Source of the DNA: Ciona intestinalis | Taxonomy: Eukaryota > Chordata > Ascidiacea > Phlebobranchia > Cionidae | Assembly: GCF_000224145.3 (NCBI RefSeq) | Contig: NC_020170.2 | Span: 3,302,646-3,366,645 of the forward strand | Direction of reading: 5' to 3' | Length of the DNA stretch: 64,000 nt | Shown here: piece after piece, positions 1-12,885 of the stretch | Layout of the letters: every line of letters begins with the position of its first letter | Position numbering within the stretch: the stretch's first letter is position 1 | Program-made: the position numbers and the translations under genes | Notes under the pieces: generated by a model | What the model was told of the DNA's origin: nothing | The model's database searches: none | The model's input: the letters and a program-made list of their open reading frames with translations, nothing else

Positions 1-669
1 TGGAAGCCTGGAATTTTTATTAGGCCCATAATGTTCACATGCCCGATGACGACAAACTTGCCTAAGAGGGACTTGTTGTTTGTGGATTTATTGACTTTCT
101 GAAATGCAGTTCATTCTAATTTAATTTGGTTGGTTAATATAATAATTTTATTAAAACTAAAAAAATGTGTTAAAGTTATGAACTGCATTTTATTGAGTTG
201 GTAATCTGCTTCTCTATGACACTGAGATTATGAGATCTGAGGGCTTATATATAGTTCCCTTTAATTTAAATATAAATGGCTGAGTTGCCTACTCAATAGT
301 TGGATCAACTGACTCATACAGTTAGATGCACTGACTCAATATTCTGTGAAACCTATTGATTATTTAATGTTAAGGTAAAAAATTCTCAAGGAAATTTTTA
401 TGACACTGACTTTTTAATTTTATGACATTTTTGTCTTTTTAATGTATTTCATACTTGGCTAGAAGGGTCTTTTTGGCAATTTTTAGATTTACATTTAAAC
501 AAAATAAAACAGGACTGTTGAACATATTATAATATATAAAACTGAAGAATTATTAACCACCAAGCAATAAGCATTAATATGTAATGAGGAGAATATAACC
601 AGAAGTAGTGCTAAAAGTGGATGTTAAATTTTGTACCTTTTTTTGTAACCGTTTGAATTTTAACATCAG
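1..669. other. Unassigned sequence, probably intron of the PGC-1 homologue
   Basis: AT-rich sequence before the first recognised exon. I see no coding exon, repeat or RNA gene that I can support. A short open stretch at 1-99 has no family resemblance and no good splice donor. Confidence 0.4.
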
Positions 670-3600
670 AAAGATGGGAATTTATCCGATCCATCGTCAT
701 GTGTGAGCACACAACAGCAAAAAACTCTACAGCAACTCCTTGCTGCTATAGCTGAGCTGAAGTCCAAGAAATCTTCTCCTAATACGGTGAACCCAACAAC
801 CAGTACGGTCACCACATCTGTGACTGGCCCTACAAATGCAGGAGCCACTGCTGTAAAAGTCTCTGCTAACCCACAAGAGCTAAAAGCAACACGCAGGCAG
901 CACCATGTACCATCACCGCTGTCACTGATCCACGAAATTAAACAAAACCTGAACAAAAAATCTGAAAGTTCAAAGAAAGTATCGCAACCCAAATACGTAT
1001 ACACCGTGCCTGCGAAAAGCACTCAGCAAATTTCTGCCCAAGAATCAAACTGTATTATAACAGCTGGGGGTGCTGTTTTAAAGACCTGCAGTTCGGCTGA
1101 AAGTTTGAAGAGCTCAAAGCCGGTTTCTGTTACAAAATCTAATTCCCTTGAAGATGATCAAATCACTGTGTTTGTGGATGGTTCAGATAGTGACTTTAAT
1201 CAGAAAGACTCTTCTCAAAATGCCAATTCAATTGCTGAAATTGTTAAAACAAAAGAAACCGTACCATCACAAAAGGCAGAGCAGAAAACTGCCTCTTGCA
1301 TGCTACAGGAAGCAGTCAAAGAAAGTTCGAAAGTTGTTTTAATGGCTGCTAATACTGAGGATAACAATAACCAAGACGGCATGATAGCTGAACAAGAGTC
1401 TGTTATGAGCACTCAAGCAAGAAATCCTGACCATACTACTTATGTTGTCACTTCAGGCGTTACAGACTCTATGTCAATTAAATGTGATACCGTGACAAGC
1501 ATACCCGATACTCTTGCTAAGAAATGTGACAACCCTTGTTCTCAGAACGCAACAGAATATAAACAGACTGACGCAGACAATGGTGCGACAAGTATATTAT
1601 GCACAAGCAACTTAGCAGTCACTGAATTACCTCTCAAAACAACAACAATAACCAAGCATGTCCCTATATGTAGAAGCATTGCAGCAGCTGAAATGATGGC
1701 TTCAGAAATAATGGATGAAGGACAACAAGAGGTTAGTTTTCTGTTATTTATTAACTATGTAGTTTTTATATTTTATATATATATGCTGTTTTTCTATTCT
1801 TAGTAAGTATACAAATTTCCCTATAATATGTTTAATGTTTTACAGTATAGTTAACTTATATCAGTACATAGTAGTGACTGTTTAATGTTAAACAATAACT
1901 TTTTTGTGTGTTTTATCCTTGCTACAGTAAAACATGCAACTAAAATTATAACACTAAAATATGTTATAAGGTTTCTGAAACATAGTTTTTAATTCAAATG
2001 CATTGTTTTTAAATTTAGTAGTTTTTAATTCAAATGCATTGTTTTTAAAAATGTTAAAGAGACACACCCCCTACACAAGTGGTTTAACTTGTAGAATCTG
2101 TAAATTAGTGTAAACAGTGTAGTCCTTGAGGTTATGGGCAGTTCTTAGACTCAGCTTAAACGATAATTTAGAAATAGTGAAGTATAACTGCAGAAAACAT
2201 TCCCGCTGTTGAATATTTAAACACAGCAGCTATCTTGGGGTTTCGCCCCTTTTGTGTTCTGTATTGTACAGTTTTAACACAAGCATGTGGACTTGTGGAG
2301 CGAACTACCAGCCTGGTAGTATACCTTATTAATTGGCAAACGTGTCAGCTAACAGAACCAGTTTCCTCTTAGATAGTTTACTTCAAACTAAACCCATCCG
2401 TCACTTTTATAAACGTGACAATAGGCCAGACTTTGCTCATCATTTACCCAACAAGGCCTACATAATAATGCTATATGTTAGAAAACGTGTTCTTATTTTT
2501 AAATAATGTTTTCAGTGCTTCATGTTTAACGAGCCATTCTGGATTTCTCTGTTTGAGAGCTTGTACTTGGATTTGCATGGCTTAATCTTTGAGACAAGCA
2601 TGTTAAAATTATACCTAAGGATCTAGTGCTACGAAAATGTAACCAACAAAAATCAAGTCCAACTAATTGAAATTTTCTATTCAAACAAGAGACTGCTGAT
2701 GCCGCTTGGAAGAAATATGTATTTTGTATTTTATTATACATTTGGTTGGAAAATTTTTTGTCTGTTACATTTTTGTATCAAATCCTTGCTACTTGCTTTA
2801 CACAAGAATCGTTTAACTCTATTTGAGCACCAGATCAGGGTCAGATTCGCAAAATTTATTACAGTTTATTGAGTGTGATAAATATGTTATAAAAAATAAT
2901 TCTGTTTTACAGGTTGCAGTTTATGACGAAGTAACAGACACCACTTCATCAGTAAATGAGATAACACAGAACATGTTATGGGATGAATCCTTACAAGTAT
3001 CTGATGTTGAAGAAAACATTGATGAAAATGTTGATGTCGATTTCTACAATAAACTACCCGCGTACCTCTATAATAGGAAAGTCAATTGCACAGGTTGGTT
3101 GGATATAAAAACATAAATATTCAGGTTTTAAGTTAGGCAACAACTACATCACCGTGTTTAAAGGTTATTTAGTATACTGTCAGTTTTATAATATGTTTTA
3201 AACAAAATTTCCCATTTTTGAACATAATTTGCTGTTTTTCATTAAAATAAAGTTAGTTTACATTTATATATATATATTATATATCCTTTAAAAGTAAACT
3301 TTAGTCATTAATAAAAAAGTAGAAGTTTTTGCCATTTGTTGGCCCAATTAATAGTCTTTAAAGCTTAATAACCAGGAACTTATAATTTATTACTAACAAC
3401 ATTAGGGTATCTGGGTGTGCATCCTATACAAAACCAAATGTATGTTTAACAGAACTGCTAATTTCCGTGCCAGGAACTGACTACTTTTGATCGGCCATGA
3501 ACTGACTATTTGATTCTTTGTTTATTATATATAAAAAACATGAAATATTCCAGAGCCCGAATCTTCATCCAACCTCCTCATTGATTATTCACTCAATGAT

Positions 3601-6600
3601 TCAAAATCTTCCTCACTCCTCGGATTAAAGGAGTTAAGTTGCGATCCTCTTATCAGTACGGAGGGAAATACTCCCGAGATCCATTATAATAAACTTCCTC
3701 ATTATTTCAGCTCTGGCAAGCTGGCCCCCAGGTAATGCATTATTCAGATATACTGTTCTGATAACAATGAATTTAAATGCAATATATATAAATAATATGC
3801 ATATGCATTTTTTTTTAAATAAAAGTAGTTTTGGTGCATAAAACACAACATTCTTTAGTCAGTTTTTATATAGATATTTATGCGCTGTCATTTTTGTATT
3901 AAATAAAATTATAGTTGTCTAAATATGATTTGGTGTTAATCGTGTTATATATATTTTTTTATGTTTTCACTGTCTTGTTTTTATTCTTTACTCTTTCTTT
4001 ACGATATGATATAGGAGCCCAGCAACGCAAGATTTAACGTCAAATTAGACCAATACTTTTGAAAGCTAAACCTATTTTGTAAAATTTGCTTGGTTTAATT
4101 AAAAATTCTTAATTTTTTAAATCTACAAGTGAGACCTCTAGTGACGGGATTCGCAGTGGGAGCAGCGGACAGAAAGTCCGAGGATTACATTATTCGACCA
4201 AGATGAAATGTACACCAGAGGGAGCTGTGCTTAACATGGATGACACCTACTACTCAAGATTGCCAAATTATTACAAGTATGTATTTTAAGTTAGGCCTTT
4301 CCAAAGTGGGTGTTGCACAAACTTAGGAGTCCCTGAGACTGCTGAGAGTATACCAATTTTACACTAAAGGACCGCATATATGAGACTAGGAACCCTGAAA
4401 AGTCGGGAAAATTTTTAAACCTCGCGATCGAAAAAGTTTGGAAAACAGTGTTTTAAATAATAGTATTTACTTTATTCTAGGGTAATAGGCTAAAACTGGA
4501 CTAAATCCCTAGTCCTCGACATGCCTCGTCAAGGGAACACACAGTGTATAAAATAAAAAGCCTGATTTATATACAGTAAAAATAGCATTATTTCTGCAGC
4601 CAAATTTTACACAATACTGTACTAGTCCTATATGCCAACATACTTGTTATACAGGTATTGTTATTGTTACCAAAATTTAAAGCAATAAACAAGAATGTAT
4701 TTTTCAGCTATGGTCGCCCCCATGTGGTCGGCACGGTTACCGAACCTCCGGAACTTGAAGATGAGACTGTGACATCACAATCACTATTGAAAGCAGATGT
4801 TGAAAGGTAGAATTTTAATAACTATTAATACTGTGTATGAAAATAGTGGATTGAAACTCTCATGCACACATGTGCTTATTGGTAGCTTATGGGGTAGGCT
4901 ATCTGTACATTGTTGATAAAAAAACGTATATTTGCTTTAAGATTTAGATGCAGACCATGTTTAACCTCTGCAGAATATTTATTATAAATTCCTAAACTAT
5001 TACAAACTTGTGTCTATTCACTATGTATAACGATCTGTGCGCAAAAAACAACAACATTTATTTTGTCATTTTGGAAAGGAGCGTCCCCTATACCCCATAT
5101 ACAACAACTGGCGCTAAAAACACAATTTTTTGCTATTATATTTTGTTTATTTAATTTAGAAGGGAGCGTCGAGCTTACAGGAAGCGAAAATCTGAGATGA
5201 GCAAAAAGAAGTTTCCGACAGATAACCGAATGGATGGGGATCGGATTCTCTACTCCAAGATCCCACAGTATTATCTCTCTGGTCGTAAATCTCTCGTTCC
5301 TCAGAGGAGAACCTCGGAGCACTCCTTCTCCAGTGCATCCTCTGATGAGGAGGAGGAGTTTAGGGAGGAAGAGAGGGGGAGGTAAGATGCCCTTAAAATT
5401 TCAACCCAATTCTAAGTCTTTGATTCTAGTACTCTTGGGTAAGATGAGATACTGTTAGTTGTTCGCACCTAAATTTTGACACTTTTTTAAACGATTACCA
5501 ACACTGTATTACCGAGTACTGCCAAATGGGACTGCGAAAAGGAATGAAAACCACTTGCATATTACCCCACCCTACTATATTCGTTTTTCTGATATTCTCA
5601 ACCTTTAACATAAGAAATACTTTTATCCTTGCTTTATTTATTTACCTTTTTTGTTATAGATCATTTCGTAAATCATATTCACGAAGCCCATCACGAAACC
5701 GCTCATATTCACGGAGTTCATCACGTTCACCAAGTCCTCGGTAATCCTTGTGATTCATATGATACTAATCTGATAGCTTTGTACATTAACTCAATTTCAT
5801 GTTTGTGTAATAACTTCCTATGAAAATATTTTTTCAGATGATAACTTATTTTTTCTATAATAACTCATTTTTCATGTGATAACCTGTTAAAATAGCTCAT
5901 TTTCGTAATAAATCTAATACTTCACCAATAATGAAACTACATGCTTTATAGCAAGTTTCCTGATTCACAAAGTTATGAATCACAATATAATCATGATACA
6001 TTTACGCCATGATTAACCATATGATTTATACCAAACAGATCATGGCGGAATGAGAGAAATTGTTACGTGGATCACGAACGTGATTATTCATCATCTGGAT
6101 CTGAATACGATTCTTATTCAAGGTTTTATTTAGATTTCATTTTTTTATCAAGTCAATTCAATCATTTTCGATATGTATGTCTTGAAATTATAAGTTGGGT
6201 ATAATTTTTTTTAGAATTTATTTGATATCGGTGAGGTTAAATTATTTTTATTAGCATTTTTTTTTTTTAAATGTGATCCAGTTAAAAACTGACAGTATAT
6301 TTGTAAGAAATTGTTTTGACAAGTTTTGGTAAATTTCTCAGGCCTGCAAAACGACGTCGAAGGCACAGTGGGAGCGATTCGGAAGAGTGGGGTGGGAGGA
6401 GGAGAAGAGAGGAGAAAAAGAGGAAGGAACTTCATGTGAGTGTTTAATATTATATATAGTAGGTTGGGGTAAGATGGGATATGTTTTCTAGTCCCATTAG
6501 GTAGTAAACATAGAATGTTTATAAAATTATATAACATAGCCCTGCAAGTTTTTAATTGTTTAATACTTGATCAAGAAATACATACGATTTAGATGGTAAC

Positions 6601-8178
6601 AGTATCCATCTTACCCTACAGTAGTAGAAGTTTGTATAATATTTCTTTATATTACACTGTTAAAATTTATATATTTTTTTGATTTGACCCATTTCAGTAA
6701 AAAATACCTGTATATTCTCTGTTTTTCAATATATCTTATATGCAAATTATTTCATGCAAAAGCACTATGCTTATAAATAATTAATGTAGTGATGTAACAG
6801 TAGCCTCATTGTTACAGAACAAAGCGATACAAGATCGGCGTGTTATGTACGTTGGTCGTATTGATCTTACAACCACCAGAAACGATTTACGAAAAAGATT
6901 TCAAAAGTTTGGTGAAATTGAAGATGTTACACTTTATTTTCGGCAAGACAGGTAAATCTCTTTTGTGATTAAATTTTAATATATTTTACTGTAAAATATT
7001 GTTGTTTAGTGTAGTATCTAAACCTTAAGTCTTAATTAAACAATGCCTTTTTTCTGTAAAATTAAATAGGTAATATTTTATAATTTTTATTGACAAACTT
7101 ATTTATCCCCACAGCCATGTTACCTATCTAAAACTCTTTTTGTCCCTTGATTAACATCATTTAAAAATGGCTTTTTATTTTTTCATTAACAACAGAAAGA
7201 CCACACACAAATTTATTAGGTTCAACAGCAACACTTAACTGAAGCTCTTTAAAACCCATAGCGCCTTTAACGACAGTCGTTTTGCTTTTGATTCCCCTCT
7301 CTTTGTTTCTTAATTGACCTTGCTATTGTTTTCAAAAAGATAAATAAAAAATAGTTTATGTAATAATATTATTCACCTACAGAGACAGTTATGGCTTCGT
7401 AACTTTCCGTTACACATGCGACACATTCACTGCAATAGAACAGGGCAACAATGGTGACGTTGAACCGAAATATGATCTTTGTTTTGGTGGAAGAAGACAA
7501 TTCTGTCAGGTTGATTATGCAGATCTTGGTAAGTGCAACAACAAGCTGCTTAGCTGCAATAACACTACTTCCAGGAAAGAGAACATTTTACCTAATAATA
7601 GAACACACCTTTCATTTTTTATAACTTTATCATATGGGAACTTTCCAGCAAAAAAATAAATTTTACATCGACTTTCTTAAAAACCAGCAATTTATATCCC
7701 ACAAGGGAAAACTTAGTCAGTTTTATAAACTTAATTAATTGTACCAAACGATCAATTTCCAAATTATGTGTACTTGGTAGCAATAGCAATTTTTATTTTT
7801 AAATAACAATTTACATTCTACTATCTATTCTTACTGTATGAGTTCTGTATGCTAACTCTGTTTATATTCATGTTTGTTTTTTATTACAAATGAACAAACG
7901 TCAAAGGCTGACGTTATAAACACAGATGTAATGTTTATTTTGAAAATCTCCTACATGCTAAGTTAAAGATGAAATCTCTAGTTGTCCAACACCAAAAAAC
8001 AAACAAGCTTTTGATAAAATGAATATTAGAAGTGATGCTTTACTTTTAAAACCAGTATAATGATATCTCTACTAATTCCATACTCAACACAGATGAAGGC
8101 AATGAAGATGCTGCAACATCACATAATAAAGACGAAGACGATTTTGACAGTTTACTTCGCAAAGCAATGCGACGATGA
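670..8178 (+). CDS. PGC-1 family transcriptional coactivator (5' end missing)
   Basis: Exons: 670-1731, 2913-3093, 3554-3731, 4130-4276, 4708-4806, 5160-5381, 5660-5740, 6039-6122, 6342-6435, 6818-6951, 7383-7528, 8093-8178. All phases join, giving 837 residues from the first exon seen. The first exon carries an LxxLL nuclear-receptor box (LQQLL, 727-741). A long low-complexity region follows, then four copies of a Y-x-K-L-P-x-Y motif, an Arg/Ser-rich stretch (5660-6122) and a basic stretch. The RRM (RRVMYVGRIDLTTTR, then DSYGFVTFRYTC) is followed by FGGRRQF and the C-terminal DDFDSLLRKAMRR. This RS-RRM-DFDSLL order is diagnostic of PGC-1alpha, PGC-1beta and PRC. Family members are nuclear coactivators of mitochondrial and metabolic genes. 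Exon 670 follows a plausible acceptor (ATCAG). No upstream exon or start codon was recognised in 1-669, so the acidic activation domain probably lies outside the window. Confidence 0.9.
1984..2049. repeat. Short tandem duplication in a PGC-1 intron
   Basis: A 30-base unit (AGTTTTTAATTCAAATGCAT and the next ten bases) occurs twice, at 1984-2013 and 2020-2049. The remainder of this intron, 1732-2912, shows nothing else I can support. Confidence 0.8.
6455..6626 (+). mobile_element. MITE copy in a PGC-1 intron
   Basis: Starts TATAGTAGGTTGGGGTAAGA and ends in the inverted form CCATCTTACCCTACAGTAGT, with the family interior (TAGCCCTGCA, TTAATTGTTTAATAC). Confidence 0.75.
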
Positions 8179-8693
8179 TAGTGTTTCTATGTTGGTTTTG
8201 TTTTTTTTCAGCCAAACAGTTTTTTTTTCGGTTTTATTTCATTCTCTTGTGTTTACTTACGGCGCCGTTTTATTTTATTTCAATGTTTACCCCTAACTGC
8301 CTTTTAATGCTAGCTTTTAACCGTACACTGTACGCTAACAAGCCCGAAAATAATTGTAATTATAAGCCCATACTCCAACAACGTAATTCACCCAATTTTG
8401 AAAAAACAATCATTATTTAACGATCTGTTTTAAATTTGTGTTCAAATTCAAAATGATACTAAAACCCAATTGCACGAAAAAGTTTTTGACAATATCCCGC
8501 CCTTTATTTTCACCCGAAACCACTACTTTTGTTTCGTTTCGTTCTTTTTTTAAGCGTTTAGTTTGTTACTAGTGGTGCTAATGTACCGAGGCCGTACTTT
8601 CATTTTATTTCGGGCGCTTAATTTTTGGCCTTGCACTTTATAAACTTGTGTGTTCCAGGATCTTGCGGTGGTTGTTTAGTATTGTTACGACAT

Positions 8694-8699
8694 AATAAA
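8694..8699 (+). terminator. Candidate polyadenylation signal of the PGC-1 homologue
   Basis: AATAAA lies about 515 bases after the TGA at 8176-8178. The stretch from 8179 to about 9600 otherwise shows no exon I can support and probably holds the 3' untranslated region and spacer. Confidence 0.4.
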
Positions 8700-9604
8700 T
8701 CTTTCTTTGAGTTTTCAAACCGAGCCAATGAACAATATGCAAGATCAATTTAATTATTCTGAAGCAGTGAAACCAGGTATGTATGGTATGGTTGAGAAAT
8801 TGACAGGTTCGTCTAACTTGCAACGGCAGATATTTGGAATGAATTGGATGAGCTTAAAATCATCGTTTGGCGAGACCGAACATTGCTGTAACACGGATGA
8901 TATATTTCATATATTTCGTTCTCGCTTCCGAGTTACATTTTTGTAAGGCTCGTTTGTTTTGTTGCACAAATCGAAAGCATATTCTTTAGTTACGATTCAG
9001 TGCTCAAGTTACCGAGTCATGGACCACAATTGCGACATAAATTGGTTATGAAAAGCAGTACCACGTTTATACTTTACCTGTCGCTACGTTGTGCTAATAA
9101 TAGATACGTAGTTCTGCTGTGTCACGGTCTGTTTTAGTCTGTACTGACGTAGCGTAGCAACCCGAACAGGCTACCCATAGACCCACAATCAAACGCAAAC
9201 GTTTCGCCTGCCAGCATATTTGTTTAACTGTGGACATACAATGGGCCACGATGAATAACAGATGAATACAATGTACTACCCACACACCCAAACCAATTCC
9301 GTACCCCTCCCAAGATAAACAATGGAGAAATTCTCATTTTAACCGAATAAGAGCGTAACTCTATACCGTAGAGTTTACAAAAGGTGAATGCCGCATAATG
9401 TTTCAACAGTCCATACCAGCGGTTGGGTATTCGATATTTAGTTCTTAGAACAATTTCAGAACGCAGAACCAAGCAAGCAAATGTAATATCATTTTTCAGT
9501 GTAGAAATAAAATATTAAACTTGTTTTAAAAAGCAGCATTTAATCAGATAGCCTACGACCGTTGCTAAAAACACGACTAGGAAGTCTAGTACAGTACTGA
9601 GAAT

Positions 9605-9765
9605 CTTATATTTTCTGATCATGTTTTAAACAATTGGAAAAGCTCTTTTAGAGCCTTGTATATACGGTTATACAATTTTGTAAATATGCTTTGTTTTAAT
9701 ACGAAATCGGTCGAGAAAAGAGAAAGAAAACATGTCTCGTCTCACCCCACCCAACTATAGTATTC
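9605..9765 (-). mobile_element. MITE copy upstream of GST, left end decayed
   Basis: Interior TGATCATGTTTTAAACAATT and right end CTCACCCCACCCAACTATAG are clear; the left terminal repeat is hard to recognise. Confidence 0.6.
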
Positions 9766-9872
9766 TAACAAAAAGAAATCGATCGTGGCACAAATTAACA
9801 CATTATAATCGGCAATGCTATATAGGTTATCAGGAATCTATAGAAATAAGTTTGTTTTAAAAATTTACCAAT

Positions 9873-12012
9873 ATGGGGAACGGGAACGCAAAAGCGCAAA
9901 TCAGCCAACAGCAACAACAGCCTCAGCGAGGTCCAGTCACTTTTTATTCCAGTGTTTTCAGTCCACCATGCCGGGGTCTTTGGATGGTACTGAAAGCATC
10001 AGGGGTTGACTTTATCCTAAAGGAGACTGACATTTTAAGCGGCGAGCACAAAAAACCGGAATATTTGGCAGTAAATTCATTGGGAACTGTCCCTGCCTTG
10101 AAAGACGGGAATTTGTGCATCGGCGAAAGGTAAGGTTACAAATGTAACGTCTGTATAACCTTACAGGCCTATTTCTAACTCGACAATGTGTGTTGTTCGG
10201 CGCGTGGTTGTTTGTAGCCCAGGGTTAGAATCGATGCTCGACAGTGCTGATATTGTCGGCGTGGGCGCCTTCAGGAAATAACCTCATAAATGCCGATTGT
10301 TCCAATTCCCAGCGATCCGTTATTGTCCATCCTGTCGAACGATGGCTTAAAAATGAAGAAATACAAAAAAGTAATCGCCCCCTCACAACGTTTACCTCGG
10401 ACATGAAGTGTGTGGAAAAAAAAACATATTATAAGGCCTGTCATATATAGCCTCACCAGCACGCGAGGATAAATACGTTTTATCAATACCTTTTGCATAC
10501 GATACCAAAGCTAATGACCCTTTATTTCGGCAGTCGTGCTATCATGCAATATGTGTGCAACCGATATGCCGCTGGGTCTGCTCTCAGTCTTTATCCCAAA
10601 GATCCCGCTGCTCGTGCGGTTGTGGACCAAGTTTTATACTTCGACACCTCGCTTATTACAGCAGTGTACAAATATACGGTAAGGCAGCGCGTTCTGTACT
10701 GTAATGTGACAAACTGATATAGTCAAATGTTGCATAACGTGGTGTTTATTTGAACCAATAAGAAATATGCCAATATTCAACAATAATCACGTAAAAATAT
10801 TAATTATAACATTCCATAAATATTGTCTTATTTTGATTTCTTAAAAATGACACTTTTTTCAAAGAAAATCGCGGAAGTTCTTTTCAAGCATGAAAAACAC
10901 TTGGAACTGGATGGCAAAGACGAAATGAAAAAGAAACTTCTTTCATTAGAAAACTTCTTGTCTAAGAATCGTTACCTTGCTGGAGACCACATGACAATTG
11001 CAGGCAAGTATATTATATCTATACATTAAGTATTTTCGTTAATTTAATACGAAAGTTCGTTAATTTATAAATACGCTGATCAGCTGGCGGTACATATAAC
11101 TTAGTCATCGCTATAGAGCGCGCAATAAGTTTATGACCCAAAGGGTTCAATACTTTATGCTGCTAACACAGTGGGCATATGTGTGTTGGACAAGGCACTT
11201 AACGTTCATTGCTGGCAGCAGTGATCAAGTTATACAGCTTGTTAGTTTAAATTTGTTATTTTAAAATATAAAACATAAACAACTTTTAATGGAGATAAAT
11301 AAATTTAAAGACACGCTCATGTGCTCTAGTCGTCGTAGTTTTCTAAACCTTATATAGTATTCAGAAAAATAATGATTATTGGTCTGATATGTGTGCCGTG
11401 GCTTGCCGCAGGTAACATTACGCCTGTTTGCTCTGCTGCTTGCTTTCTTCGCCATTTGACCGCTTTCCATTGCTTTGTGGCACTAAAAGTGTATTTTATG
11501 AGTAGTAGTAACCAGGAGTTACTGTTTGCGTTTAAAATGTTTGCTCTTGTGTACAGATTTCATAAAAAACGTTATAGAAATGAGTCGGTTTAGGTTACTG
11601 GGTGGGTCGTATTTAGCGCAATTTATATTTGTGTCGAAGACCACAGGACGGCTTCTGTACTATATCAACTTAACGCGTAACCTATATTTATACCGCCGTC
11701 TTCTTTTTTGTTTAAGCAGCGATTTTTTCCCTTTAATTTTAATGAAAAATATTTTCGTAGATTCATCTGTTTTGGCGAATTTTGTTTAAAGCAGCGATTT
11801 TTCCCTTTAATTTTAACGAAAATATTTTAATAGATTTATCTGTTTTGGCGAATTTGGTGGTGTTGGATATCTGTCACTTTGATGACTACGAAGACTTTCC
11901 TAAACTGAAAGAATGGATGAAAACAATGAAGGCTCTTCCATACTTCGAAGCTTGCTGTGGGAAGCATAACAAAGCTATGACCGAAATGTATCAGAAAGTT
12001 TTACATGAATAA
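9873..12012 (+). CDS. Cytosolic glutathione S-transferase, theta/delta/epsilon-like
   Basis: Exons 9873-10129, 10534-10678, 10865-11003 and 11834-12012 give 239 residues, normal for a soluble GST. The thioredoxin-like half holds FYSSVFSPPCRG (the Ser near the N-terminus is the expected catalytic residue), NSLGTVPAL and ESRAIMQY, whose Glu-Ser pair binds the glutathione gamma-glutamyl group; this motif is split across intron 1. The helical half has NRYLAGDHMTIADLSV, the usual N-capping box. The protein should conjugate glutathione to electrophiles in the cytosol. Oddities: a 20-residue leader starting MGNGNAKA that could be N-myristoylated; a GC-AG third intron (donor GCAAGT at 11004); and a tandem copy of the exon 4 acceptor region. 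ATG 9873 is the in-frame start just before the GST fold. Class assignment is less sure than family. Confidence 0.88.
11710..11856 (+). repeat. Tandem duplication across the last GST splice acceptor
   Basis: Two copies of about 74 bp (11710-11783 and 11784-11856) differ at a few sites. Each holds the same polypyrimidine tract, an AG acceptor and the first exon codons (D-x-SVLANxV). The downstream acceptor at 11833 joins in frame to the rest of exon 4. The upstream acceptor at 11760 would read nine codons and then a stop (TAA at 11787-11789). Confidence 0.85.
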
Positions 12013-12143
12013 TATGTTAATTAAACTGATTTTGTAAAATTGCTTTTTACGGTGCCAGCATTATGGGATGCTGGGTTTGTATAAAATGAATTAAGCCTGA
12101 CAGCTTTTGTAGTTAGACATGTAGTAAGCGTACCGTAATAAAA

Positions 12144-12319
12144 ATATAGTACTGTGGGGTAAGTTACATTTCGGATCGTGTTTTGAACAATTCACAATGC
12201 TCTTTTAGGGCAGCGGGGCTCAACGTTGTATATTTTCTGTAAATGTTCTTAGTTTACTACAAACGGGACAAGAAAAAAAGAATGAAAACATGTCCCATTC
12301 TACCCCACCTAACTATATT
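12144..12319 (-). mobile_element. MITE copy downstream of GST
   Basis: Ends TATAGTACTGTGGGGTAAG and CCATTCTACCCCACCTAACTA; interior GATCGTGTTTTGAACAATTC. Confidence 0.75.
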
Positions 12320-12636
12320 AAAACCTACGAGTACCATCTTTCGTCACATGAATAAATATTTATATTGGTTACAGTTTTCTCGTATAACTAGGTATTATTA
12401 ACAGCGTACTATATGGATGCAGTCCAATGATTTATAAATAAAAGAAGAACAAAAAATTAAGTAAGCATAAATAGCGGGCATACATTTTTGGGGGAAAGTA
12501 ATGAAAAGGTTACAGAACTTTAAAACAAATGAATTTAATTAAGGAATAAATATAAACAGAAGAATATAACTTTTTGGTGGTGGTACATGCGTTGTTTCTT
12601 GGGTTTTCGTTAATCGAAATGTACCTAGAAAAATGT

Positions 12637-12885
12637 AAAGGCGCTGTGGCTCAATGGATAGCGCGCCTGCCTATTACCCAGAGGGTTCGGGTTCAAGGGT
12701 TGAAGAGTCGGCACTGGTGCCATTTACGTTTGAGGCACAATGCACCACATTCAACGAAAATTATTCTAAAAGGCGGTCAGTAATGGATTGCCCAAAAACC
12801 CAGCCATACAAACAAAATAACAATCACCCACAAAGTAACATATACGTGGTAACTCGGCAGGGGTACAGGGTGTACAAACAAGATA
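12637..12885 (+). mobile_element. tRNA-derived SINE, near full length
   Basis: The head GGCGCTGTGGCTCAATGGAT (A box) and GGTTCGGGTTCAAGGG (B box) resembles a tRNA promoter but does not fold into a clean tRNA. The tail ends in the shared motif CACCCACAAAGTAACATA followed by GTGGTAACTCG. The organisation fits the composite SINE reported from Ciona. Confidence 0.7.

Noticed and set aside
1-99. First coding exon of the PGC-1 homologue
   Set aside because: The open frame lacks the acidic, Leu-rich character of PGC-1 activation domains and has no convincing donor.
4290-4460. A transposon in a PGC-1 intron (GGGAAAATTTTTAAACCTCG region)
   Set aside because: It looks unlike its surroundings, but no terminal repeats, target duplication or second copy were found in the window.
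8728-8946. Small protein starting MNNMQDQFNY
   Set aside because: It lies around the polyadenylation signal of the PGC-1 homologue, has no family resemblance and no splice partners; probably untranslated or spacer sequence.
12637-12715. A functional tRNA gene (A and B box present)
   Set aside because: The arms do not pair as a tRNA cloverleaf and the unit continues into a body and tail shared by other copies, so it is a SINE head.
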